A model generated the notes under the pieces. The model was not told the origin of the DNA. It saw nothing but the letters and a program-made list of their open reading frames with translations, and did not search any database. Below, in pieces: positions 6,048 to 12,809 of a stretch of DNA of 14,208 bases (the stretch's first letter is position 1; every line of letters begins with the position of its first letter). Both the position numbers and the translations under genes were made by a program. Source of the stretch: Clostridiales bacterium (GTDB lineage: Bacteria > Bacillota > Clostridia > Caldicoprobacterales > DTU083); NCBI GenBank assembly GCA_012512335.1, contig JAAZEK010000320.1, positions 1 to 14,208 of the forward strand, given 5' to 3'.

Positions 6048-6953
6048 TTAAGATTTATTTTCCTTTATATAGTCTTGAGGATCCTGTATCTCACCATCAA
6101 GCCAAACTTCAAAATGAAGATGGGCGGCCTCTGTAATTTCAAAGCCTGCAGACCGGCCAATACCACTAATAACCTGATTTGCCTCCACCTGCTGACCTTC
6201 TTTAACCATATCCTTTGTGGATAATCCAATGTATACTGTTTTAAGGTCATTTCCATGATCTAAGGTGATGACAATGCCCTGTAATGGATCTTCTTTAATG
6301 CTCTCTACCTTACCAGCTAGAGCTGCCCTTACTTCATCACCTAAATCGCCAGCAATGTCCATTCCAGTATGGGTGGTCCATTCCTTCAGGGTCTCAGAAT
6401 AAACTAAAGAATCTACGCTATAGGCCTGTATTATTTCTCCATTTACAGGCATGTTCATAGAATTCTTAGACTTATCTCCGGACTTATCTCCCGTAGATGA
6501 TCCAGCTCCCTTATCAGATGCACTTACTGTTTGGGTTTTCGACTCATCATCTTTTCCTGCGGTCGTTCCCTTACCAGATTCAGAAGGCTTTGTGTTCGTT
6601 CCACTGACTTTTGGACTTTTATTGCCTCCAGATTTCTCAGTGTCACTTTGCAGATCACCTGATGAGGTTTCGCCTGATGGCTCTGGGTCTGTAACATCGG
6701 TTATGGAAATATCAATATCTTCACCTGTACCTGTACCACCCTTCACTGCAATGTTCGTATCAGGAACCCACTTGTCCTCTCCTTCACCAATATCGTCTTT
6801 TTGCCTATTACCCTGTGTAAGCGCAGCTGTGGTTGCGACAATTCCCAAGCATACTAGTAAAATAATATAAAAGCCAAACTGATTGAAAAATTTGCTTAAG
6901 CTCTTTTTACTAAATGCTTGTTTCCATTTTTGCTTCCCTATATCTTTTGTCAT
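6048..6953 (-). CDS. spoIIQ: SpoIIQ-type M23/LytM-domain membrane protein
   Basis: SpoIIQ is a forespore membrane protein whose LytM domain meets mother-cell SpoIIIAH across the intermembrane space. It is needed for engulfment and for the channel linking the two cells. The 301-residue protein has a basic cytoplasmic N-terminus, one membrane segment (about 27-45), a long low-complexity linker rich in Ser, Gly, Lys, Thr and Asp (about 65-165), and an M23 domain (about 168-295). Zinc-ligand motifs are complete: HTGMD (His195, Asp199) and HLH (278-280). The additional catalytic His of the usual YxHL motif is absent; YIGL occurs at 241-244. The ATG at 6953 has GGAGGTG about 10 bases upstream. Its position between spoIID and spoIIID is what separates SpoIIQ from generic M23 peptidases. 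A sigma-F-like promoter precedes it. Confidence 0.88.
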   Translation of the reverse strand: MTKDIGKQKWKQAFSKKSLSKFFNQFGFYIILLVCLGIVATTAALTQGNRQKDDIGEGEDKWVPDTNIAVKGGTGTGEDIDISITDVTDPEPSGETSSGDLQSDTEKSGGNKSPKVSGTNTKPSESGKGTTAGKDDESKTQTVSASDKGAGSSTGDKSGDKSKNSMNMPVNGEIIQAYSVDSLVYSETLKEWTTHTGMDIAGDLGDEVRAALAGKVESIKEDPLQGIVITLDHGNDLKTVYIGLSTKDMVKEGQQVEANQVISGIGRSAGFEITEAAHLHFEVWLDGEIQDPQDYIKENKS

Positions 6954-6974
6954 TTTTTATTACACCTCCACTTG

Positions 6975-7003
6975 TATTCTTGCCACTTTTAAGGCACTTA
7001 TAC
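6975..7003 (-). promoter_or_regulatory. Sigma-F-like forespore promoter for spoIIQ
   Basis: On the minus strand, GTATA (6999-7003) fits the sigma-F -35 consensus GYATA, and GGCAAGAATA (6975-6984) fits the -10 consensus GGNRANAHTR at every defined position. The spacer is 14 bases, slightly short. B. subtilis spoIIQ is a known sigma-F gene. A caution is that the start would fall near 6968, at the edge of the ribosome binding site, leaving a very short leader. Confidence 0.5.
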
Positions 7004-7025
7004 AGCAGAGGATGGCTTTAATTAG

Positions 7026-8051
7026 CTAATATTTGCTTATTTCTACTCCTTTATAATAATGTTTTAGAATCTCTGTATAGTTATTACCCCTATCAGCCAT
7101 ACGATCTGCACCTACCTGGCTCATCCCTACCCCGTGACCAAATCCTTTGGTGTTCATCGTAATACTGTCCTTGCCAAATACAAAGCTGATGTCTGTAGAA
7201 TTAAGCCCATATAGCAGGCGGAAATCAGTTGCTCGTAGTTTCTTTCCTCCCACGCTTATATCTTGGATTCTTCCACTGTCTGTATATCCATTAATTTTTA
7301 TTTGAGAGGACAGATTATTCGGATCTAGCTTGATTCCATATTTAGAATTAAACTTATCAGCAAATTGTTGATTAGATATGGATACACTACCTTCAAATTT
7401 AGGTGCATTCTCTTCTCCAACACTTTCAACAGAAGTATAATAAGGTAATGCGTTTGAAAACACTTCGCTTACCTCCTCAGTTCTACCATTACTGGTTGAA
7501 TGATAGAATACCTCAATGGGCTTCCCATTGTAAGTCATGATCTGCCCAGATGTCTCCTGAATCACCCTTCTTAGCTTCCCAACATAATCCTCATATTGGT
7601 CTCCCCAGTTCTTACGCATTTGATCTTCGGAAATCCATTCCTGACAATGGGCGAAAGAGCTACATACGTCTGCTCCGCTTACTTGATTACAGCCTCTGCC
7701 ACCATAAGCAGGCATCTTGTAAATAGTCAAGGTTCTAGCAGCCACTGCTTGTGCTTTCAATGCTTCTTCGTTGTAGGATGCAGGCATTTCTCCAGCCACT
7801 ACACCTAGGAGATATTCTTCTAAGGACATCACAACTAGCTTCTTTTCCCGATGATTATACATAGATATGTTCTTCTCGTCTTTATTGCTCTCAATGATAA
7901 TTTTCTTTGGGTCTTTATCCGGGTTGACAGTTGCTTGGGGGCCCCCCACTCCTCCTTCATCTGGCTTAGCTGAAATCAAGTTGGCTATAAGGGAGGTAAT
8001 CAGCAGCAGTCCTATAGCTACAACGGCTATCCCTCTTGTTGTTGGTCTCAT
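7026..8051 (-). CDS. spoIID: SpoIID, sporulation lytic transglycosylase
   Basis: SpoIID is a mother-cell membrane enzyme that cuts glycan strands and, with SpoIIM and SpoIIP, drives engulfment of the forespore. The protein has 341 residues, matching the family, with one N-terminal membrane segment (about 8-27) and an external SpoIID domain. The motif EEYLLGVVAGEMP carries Glu88, the residue equivalent to the catalytic Glu88 of B. subtilis. AQAVAART follows, then the Cys-containing segment GADVCSSFAHCQ. The C-terminal GFGHGVGMSQVGA is the strong family signature. The ATG at 8051 has GAGGG about 10 bases upstream. The gene heads the minus-strand sporulation block and is divergent from the germination operon across 157 bases. 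The SpoIIM and SpoIIP genes are not in this window. Confidence 0.97.
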   Translation of the reverse strand: MRPTTRGIAVVAIGLLLITSLIANLISAKPDEGGVGGPQATVNPDKDPKKIIIESNKDEKNISMYNHREKKLVVMSLEEYLLGVVAGEMPASYNEEALKAQAVAARTLTIYKMPAYGGRGCNQVSGADVCSSFAHCQEWISEDQMRKNWGDQYEDYVGKLRRVIQETSGQIMTYNGKPIEVFYHSTSNGRTEEVSEVFSNALPYYTSVESVGEENAPKFEGSVSISNQQFADKFNSKYGIKLDPNNLSSQIKINGYTDSGRIQDISVGGKKLRATDFRLLYGLNSTDISFVFGKDSITMNTKGFGHGVGMSQVGADRMADRGNNYTEILKHYYKGVEISKY

Positions 8052-8208
8052 GTGTCGAATCCCTCATTTCTCTAAATGTACTTAATCATTCTATGAAAGA
8101 TTTTTCACCTTTAGAACAATTTACTTTTCTTATTTTTTTCCTAATATATAGAAGCATTATTGGTAAGAATAGCTTTTATAGGTATTGATATGAAGATAGG
8201 AGATTCAA
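8052..8208. other. Divergent intergenic region between spoIID and the gerA-type operon
   Basis: These 157 AT-rich bases must hold the promoters of both divergent units. On the minus strand CATAGAAT (8088-8095) is one base from the sigma-E -10 consensus CATACAAT, but I find no convincing -35 partner. On the plus strand I find no clear sigma-G or sigma-A promoter. The ribosome binding sites for both genes lie at its ends. Confidence 0.5.
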
Positions 8209-9786
8209 ATGTTTAGTTTTTTGAAAACCTTATTTAATAAAAAGCAAAGTAATACAGAAGACATGAATGTGCAAAGCGATGAGCTAAAAAAGTTCAGGCT
8301 ATCAGGCAACATTCGTGATAACATAGATCGCTTAACTAATATAATGAACAATTCTGGAGATATTAAGACCCGTGAGTTCAATATTACTGGAAGCACTATG
8401 AAGGCTGCCATTATATATATTAGCTCTCTGGCCAATGAGGATATGATACAGGAGCATATTCTAAAACCACTTATTATGGAATCTGCAACCATGTTTAATA
8501 AAACCCAGGTAAGCTTCCACGAAATAAAAAATTCCATGATGAGTGTCAGCAGTATAAAGGAAGCAGAAACCTTTGATGAAATTGTGCTAGATGTCATGTC
8601 TGGAGATACATTGATTATCATTCAAGGCTTTACAAGAGGTCTGATAATAAGTACCAAGGATTATCAGGGACGACCCATCGGAGAGCCTGCCATAGAGCCC
8701 TCTATAAAAGGGCCACAAGAAGCATTTGTAGAAATTCTAGAGGTAAACATTGGGCTAATTCGCCGAAGACTTCGCGATCCAAACCTATGCTTTGAAATGA
8801 GTAAGATAGGGAGGCGTTCAAAAGCTGACTATTCGATTGTTTACATCAAAGGTATTGCTAAAGATGATTTAGTAAGGGATATAAAAAAGCGTTTTACAGA
8901 GCTGAATCTGGATGGACAAGCAAGTGTATCACAAATGGGCACAATGATTGTAGACCATCCTAAATCCATTTTCCCACAGATACAAGCTACTGAAAGGCCA
9001 GACAAAACTGTCTCTGCTTTAAGCGAAGGCAGAGTAGCTGTTATGATGGATGGGTCTCCAGATGTCATTCTATTACCAGCAACCTTTCCAATTTTAATGC
9101 AAAGCTCTGATGATTATTTCGAAAATTGGCTCATTGCATCCGTAATACGAATATCTCGATATGTCGCTTTTTTTATTTCCGCTACTTTTCCAGCAATATA
9201 TATAGCATTAACTTCCTTTCATCCCGGTATGCTTCCTACAGAACTAATTTTATCTATTGCACGCACAAGGACTGGAGTTCCTTTTCCCGCTATGATTGAA
9301 GCTCTAATTATGGAAACTGTTTTGGAGCTTCTTCAGGAAGCGGGTGTTAGATTACCCAGGGTAGTTGGCCAAACTGTTTCTATAGTAGGCGGCCTGGTTA
9401 TTGGGCAAGCCGCTGTAGCTGCCGGTGTAGTAAGCCCTATTATGGTTATTGTAGTTTCCATTACTGCAATTTCTTCATATGCCATACCGGATTATAGCCT
9501 CGGTCTAGCAACCCGTATTGTTAGAGTTCCTTATATGATACTAGCCACAGTCTTTGGAAGCTTTGGTATAGCTATTGGCATGCTAATGTCACTTATTTAT
9601 GTAGCTTCTCTTAAAAGTTTTGGTGTAAACTATCTTAAGCCTATTTCTACAGATAGTATGAATGACTGGAAAGATTCAATAATCCGTGCACCTTTATTAA
9701 GTATGTTCAAACGCCCTGAAATGTTAGACCCTCAAGACCCTGTTAGAATGACCCCTAAGCATAGGAGAGACTCTGATGAACACTGA
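8209..9786 (+). CDS. GerA-family spore germinant receptor, A subunit
   Basis: The A subunit of a germinant receptor sits in the spore inner membrane and, with the B and C subunits, responds to small-molecule germinants. The 525-residue protein has a large soluble N-terminal region (about 1-300) and a membrane domain (about 305-470). The family core is clear: PFPAMIEALIMETVLELLQEAG, RLPRVVGQ, then SIVGGLVIGQAAVAAGVVSP (391-410), ending in a short basic tail. The ATG at 8209 has AGGAGA 7 bases upstream. The gene overlaps the next by 11 bases, showing tight co-translation. Several germinant receptor operons usually exist per genome, so I cannot assign gerA, gerK or another name, nor the germinant. 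Timing in the forespore under sigma-G is expected from the family, but no promoter was recognised. Confidence 0.95.
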   Translation: MFSFLKTLFNKKQSNTEDMNVQSDELKKFRLSGNIRDNIDRLTNIMNNSGDIKTREFNITGSTMKAAIIYISSLANEDMIQEHILKPLIMESATMFNKTQVSFHEIKNSMMSVSSIKEAETFDEIVLDVMSGDTLIIIQGFTRGLIISTKDYQGRPIGEPAIEPSIKGPQEAFVEILEVNIGLIRRRLRDPNLCFEMSKIGRRSKADYSIVYIKGIAKDDLVRDIKKRFTELNLDGQASVSQMGTMIVDHPKSIFPQIQATERPDKTVSALSEGRVAVMMDGSPDVILLPATFPILMQSSDDYFENWLIASVIRISRYVAFFISATFPAIYIALTSFHPGMLPTELILSIARTRTGVPFPAMIEALIMETVLELLQEAGVRLPRVVGQTVSIVGGLVIGQAAVAAGVVSPIMVIVVSITAISSYAIPDYSLGLATRIVRVPYMILATVFGSFGIAIGMLMSLIYVASLKSFGVNYLKPISTDSMNDWKDSIIRAPLLSMFKRPEMLDPQDPVRMTPKHRRDSDEH

Positions 9787-10879
9787 GAAGCTAAACCCAA
9801 GGCAATTAATAACAATTACAGCTGCTGCCATCTTCGGGATTGATATTCTAAGGGTTCAGCAGAGAATTGTTTTATTGTCTGGTCAAGACGCCTGGATATC
9901 CATAACAATAGGAGGTTTACTTACAATTGCTGCTGGAGTAATTGCCTATTTTTTAGCTGCTATATATCCTGATAAAGATTTACCAGAAATAATTTTAGAA
10001 ATATGCGGAAAGTTTTTTGGTAAAATCATCCTTTTAAGTGTCTGTGCTTATGTATTGCTCTATTCTGGATTTTCATCAAGAATTTTTGTGCAAGCACTTA
10101 AAATGTTTCTGGTAGATCGAACTCCTATTTATGTCTTGGTAATTTCAATGGGAGTTGCCACAACTTATGCTGCCTATAAGGGTATCAACACCATAGGGAG
10201 CGTTGTTGATATAGTTTTTCCACTTATGTTTATAACAATTTTGGCAACATTGTTATTGTCTATTTCACAGGCTGACATCATTTATATAAAACCAGTGTTA
10301 TTTGAAAATACGAAAAATGTTGCTAGAGCGATATTACCTAGTTATACCAGGTTCACAGGCTATAGTGTTATTCTCTATATCTTCTGTCATACAAAAAGAA
10401 CAAAGGAATCCATTCGTTTTTTTCTAGCTGGGCTGATAATACCAATATTTTTTTATATCGCTCTAACAGTAGTCAGCATCATGGTGTTCGGTCCAAAGGA
10501 CCTTGTTACACTAATTTACCCGACATTAACCTTGTTTAAGACAATTGAGTTTCCAGCAGCCTTTATGGAGAGACTAGAATCTTTTGCGGCTGTCTTATGG
10601 ATTGGCATTGTCTTTCTGTCAGCAATTTTGTTTAATTATACGTCCTCTCGTAATCTGACTGTGTTTTTTTCCATAGATGACAAATATCGAAGATATGTAG
10701 CCTTAGCTCAATTTCCCATACTCATTTTCATTGCTCTTTTTCCTGATACTGGTTTAGAGGTGATTGACTTTATAGGAAAACTTGCGCCACTACATAATAT
10801 TTTAGGATTAGGAGTCATACCTGCTTTATTGGCAATTGGACTTATAAAGAAGAGAAAGGAAGCTGGCAATGAAGCGTAA
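9776..10879 (+). CDS. GerA-family spore germinant receptor, B subunit (permease-like)
   Basis: The B subunit is an integral membrane protein of the amino-acid/polyamine/organocation transporter superfamily; in these receptors it is thought to bind the germinant. The 367-residue protein is hydrophobic throughout, with about ten membrane segments, and starts LNPRQLITITAAAIFGIDIL as family members do. The conserved block YPTLTLFKTIEFP followed by FMERLESFAAVLWI (about 245-275) is characteristic of GerXB. The C-terminal tail is short and basic (LIKKRKEA). The ATG at 9776 has AGGAGAGA just upstream, inside the end of the A gene. It overlaps the A gene and the C gene by 11 bases each. The exact germinant cannot be read from sequence. 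Confidence 0.95.
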   Translation: MNTEKLNPRQLITITAAAIFGIDILRVQQRIVLLSGQDAWISITIGGLLTIAAGVIAYFLAAIYPDKDLPEIILEICGKFFGKIILLSVCAYVLLYSGFSSRIFVQALKMFLVDRTPIYVLVISMGVATTYAAYKGINTIGSVVDIVFPLMFITILATLLLSISQADIIYIKPVLFENTKNVARAILPSYTRFTGYSVILYIFCHTKRTKESIRFFLAGLIIPIFFYIALTVVSIMVFGPKDLVTLIYPTLTLFKTIEFPAAFMERLESFAAVLWIGIVFLSAILFNYTSSRNLTVFFSIDDKYRRYVALAQFPILIFIALFPDTGLEVIDFIGKLAPLHNILGLGVIPALLAIGLIKKRKEAGNEA

Positions 10880-12119
10880 ATTACTAATATTATTAATTGT
10901 TATATTAAGTATAAGCCTACTGACAGGTTGTTGGGATAGAAAAGATATTGAAACCCGTGGTTATGTGCTAGGTGTAGCAATTGATATGAATCCCCCAAGC
11001 TCTCAGAAAGCCGAACAAAATCAGCTTAGTAAACAGATAGCTGAAAAAAAAGAAAAAATGGATGAAATGGAAGATATGGACATCCATTTAGGAAGCCACC
11101 AATATGCTATGACAGTTCAATTGCCGATACTAAGAAAAAGCGGAAGTGGATCTCAAGCCGGGTCTGGAAGTGGCAGCGGCGCTGCTGGTAAAGCGACTTT
11201 GGAAATAACCCAAATTGGCAATTCCTTTTTTTCAATGCAGCGAGAGATGCTGTCTCGTACCAGTCTTTCACTCTATTATGAACACTTACAGGTAATTGTT
11301 CTATCTGAAGAGGTAGCAAGGGGAGGCGTTGAAGAAATCATAGATTTTTTTGTTCGGGATCCAGAAATGCGGAGAAGGGTAAAGGTATTTGTAAGCAAGG
11401 ATGAGGCTAAGGACGTTTTAAGTGTTGAACCGATGATAGAAGAATTTTCTTCTATATATCTAGCCAATATACCGCTTAATGCTAGAAGTAATTCTAGAAT
11501 CATTCATAAAACAGATCTAGGAGAAATAATAAAATTAATACACGCTGGAGTTGACTTCGTACTACCCATGGTTCAAATTGCTGTAAACGAAATAAAGGCT
11601 AGTGCTGGTGCGGCATTTAAAGATAATAAAATGGTAGGCTGGGTAAGCGAATTGGAAATGGAATCTATAAAATTAATTCGCAACTTATATTTAGGAGGTG
11701 TTATTACAGTCTTATCTCCAGAGCATGGACAGGGAATCATCGCTATGGAAGTAACTAGTGCCAAATCCAAAATCACTCCTGTTATAGTCGACGATGAAGT
11801 CACCTTTAACATTGATGTAAAAATAAAAGGAAACTATGCAGAGAATATGTATATCCACACCCATGCAGAGCTTGATGATAGCTTTATGCATAAGCTTGAA
11901 ATAGCATATGAAAAAGAGGTTGAGAAAATGTGCCAAAATACCGCCAAAAGAATGCAAATAGAATATGAAGCCGATGTTTTCCGACTCAATCAGATTCTGC
12001 AGACAGAAGAACCTGCTTATTGGAAAGAGATGGCTGATCATTGGGATCTAATGTATCCTCATGTAGGAATAAATATAAACGCAGATGTCTCCTTGCAGCT
12101 CATTGGGCTGGTAAAGTAG
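10869..12119 (+). CDS. GerA-family spore germinant receptor, C subunit (lipoprotein)
   Basis: The C subunit is a lipoprotein anchored on the outer face of the spore inner membrane. The 416-residue protein has a basic start (MKRK), a hydrophobic signal segment and a lipobox LLTGC with the lipid-modified Cys at 21. The family hallmark CWDRKDIE follows (21-28), then GYVLGVAID. Later family blocks include the YYEHLQVIVLSEEVARGGVEEIIDFFVRDPEMRRR region and a C-terminal domain ending in DVSLQLIGLVK. A charged, possibly coiled stretch (about 50-72) and a Gly/Ser-rich insert (91-107) make the first domain unusual. The ATG at 10869 is preceded by AAAGGAAG within the end of the B gene. It is the last gene of the operon; no strong terminator is visible before the convergent HAD gene. 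Confidence 0.95.
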   Translation: MKRKLLILLIVILSISLLTGCWDRKDIETRGYVLGVAIDMNPPSSQKAEQNQLSKQIAEKKEKMDEMEDMDIHLGSHQYAMTVQLPILRKSGSGSQAGSGSGSGAAGKATLEITQIGNSFFSMQREMLSRTSLSLYYEHLQVIVLSEEVARGGVEEIIDFFVRDPEMRRRVKVFVSKDEAKDVLSVEPMIEEFSSIYLANIPLNARSNSRIIHKTDLGEIIKLIHAGVDFVLPMVQIAVNEIKASAGAAFKDNKMVGWVSELEMESIKLIRNLYLGGVITVLSPEHGQGIIAMEVTSAKSKITPVIVDDEVTFNIDVKIKGNYAENMYIHTHAELDDSFMHKLEIAYEKEVEKMCQNTAKRMQIEYEADVFRLNQILQTEEPAYWKEMADHWDLMYPHVGININADVSLQLIGLVK

Positions 12120-12171
12120 AAGTATTTATATTTTCAGGCTTTCAATATTAGATAACCTTTACTTTTAAATT

Positions 12172-12774
12172 CTAAATCACATTATATTCACTCAAGCTAT
12201 CCCTTAAATCATCAACACCTGTAAAATGTATTGCTTCAAATCCCAGACTTTTGGCAGCCAAGATGTTTTCTAGTGTATCGTCTATAAATATTGTTTCTTT
12301 GGGGCGAATTCCATATGCTGTTGCCAATTTTTCATAAATCTCTTTTTCTGGTTTAAGTAGCCCTACCCTGTATGAGACAATGCCTCCATCAAAGCACTTG
12401 AAAAACTCATAACTCCTTGTGACATTTTCAAAGGCTAATTGATGAAAGTTAGAGAGATAGTAAGAGCTGTAACCCTTGTCTTTTATTTTAATCAAGAGGT
12501 CTACTATCTCATCTATAGGCGTGAGCATTTGATACCAGTCATCCATAACAGCCTTGATCAGTTCGCTGTTTTCTTTGTTTCTTTCACATATCCTATCTAT
12601 AGCTTCATTTTCAGTGATTGTCCCTCTATCAAGCATTAGCCACTCTGGGCTTTTAAAGATGGCTTCATTTATTTCGCGAATGCTTTTCTCATCTGAAATT
12701 TTCTTAGATAGATACTCTAAGGGCTTGAAATTAAGTAATACTTTTCCCAAGTCGAATACAATGTTTTTTATCAT
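12172..12774 (-). CDS. HAD-superfamily hydrolase (subfamily IA type), substrate unknown
   Basis: Haloacid dehalogenase-fold enzymes mostly remove phosphate from small metabolites. The 200-residue protein has the expected motifs: motif I FDLGKVLL with nucleophile Asp8, motif II YYLSNF with Ser108, motif III Lys141 in LLKPEKEIY, and motif IV IFIDDTLENI with Asp165-Asp166. In motif I the second Asp, the usual acid/base, is Gly (DLGKV), as in the YihX-like sugar-phosphatase group, so activity is plausible but the substrate cannot be named. The helical cap (about 15-85) is of the C1 type. The ATG at 12774 has GGAGA 8 bases upstream. It follows hsdR by 35 bases on the same strand and may be co-transcribed with it. 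It converges on the germination operon over about 50 bases. Confidence 0.85.
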   Translation of the reverse strand: MIKNIVFDLGKVLLNFKPLEYLSKKISDEKSIREINEAIFKSPEWLMLDRGTITENEAIDRICERNKENSELIKAVMDDWYQMLTPIDEIVDLLIKIKDKGYSSYYLSNFHQLAFENVTRSYEFFKCFDGGIVSYRVGLLKPEKEIYEKLATAYGIRPKETIFIDDTLENILAAKSLGFEAIHFTGVDDLRDSLSEYNVI

Positions 12775-12809
12775 GAAGTTTCTCCAGTCCTTTTATCATA
12801 TTGGTCTTG

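Noticed and set aside
6040..6980. Plus-strand open frame opposite the spoIIQ linker (6451-6870)
   Set aside because: It mirrors the low-complexity linker and has no ribosome binding site or family resemblance; it is a shadow of spoIIQ.
8088..8095. Sigma-E promoter for spoIID
   Set aside because: CATAGAAT is one base from the -10 consensus, but no -35 element of the right type lies 13-15 bases upstream, so it is recorded only as a possibility.
8160..8195. Sigma-G or sigma-A promoter for the germination operon
   Set aside because: GAATA (8167-8171) and TTGGTA (8160-8165) have acceptable -35 character, but the partnered -10 positions match the consensus poorly.
12125..12155. Bidirectional terminator between the germination operon and the HAD gene
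   Set aside because: Only a short A/T stem (about 5 bp) can form and there is no proper T-run on either side.
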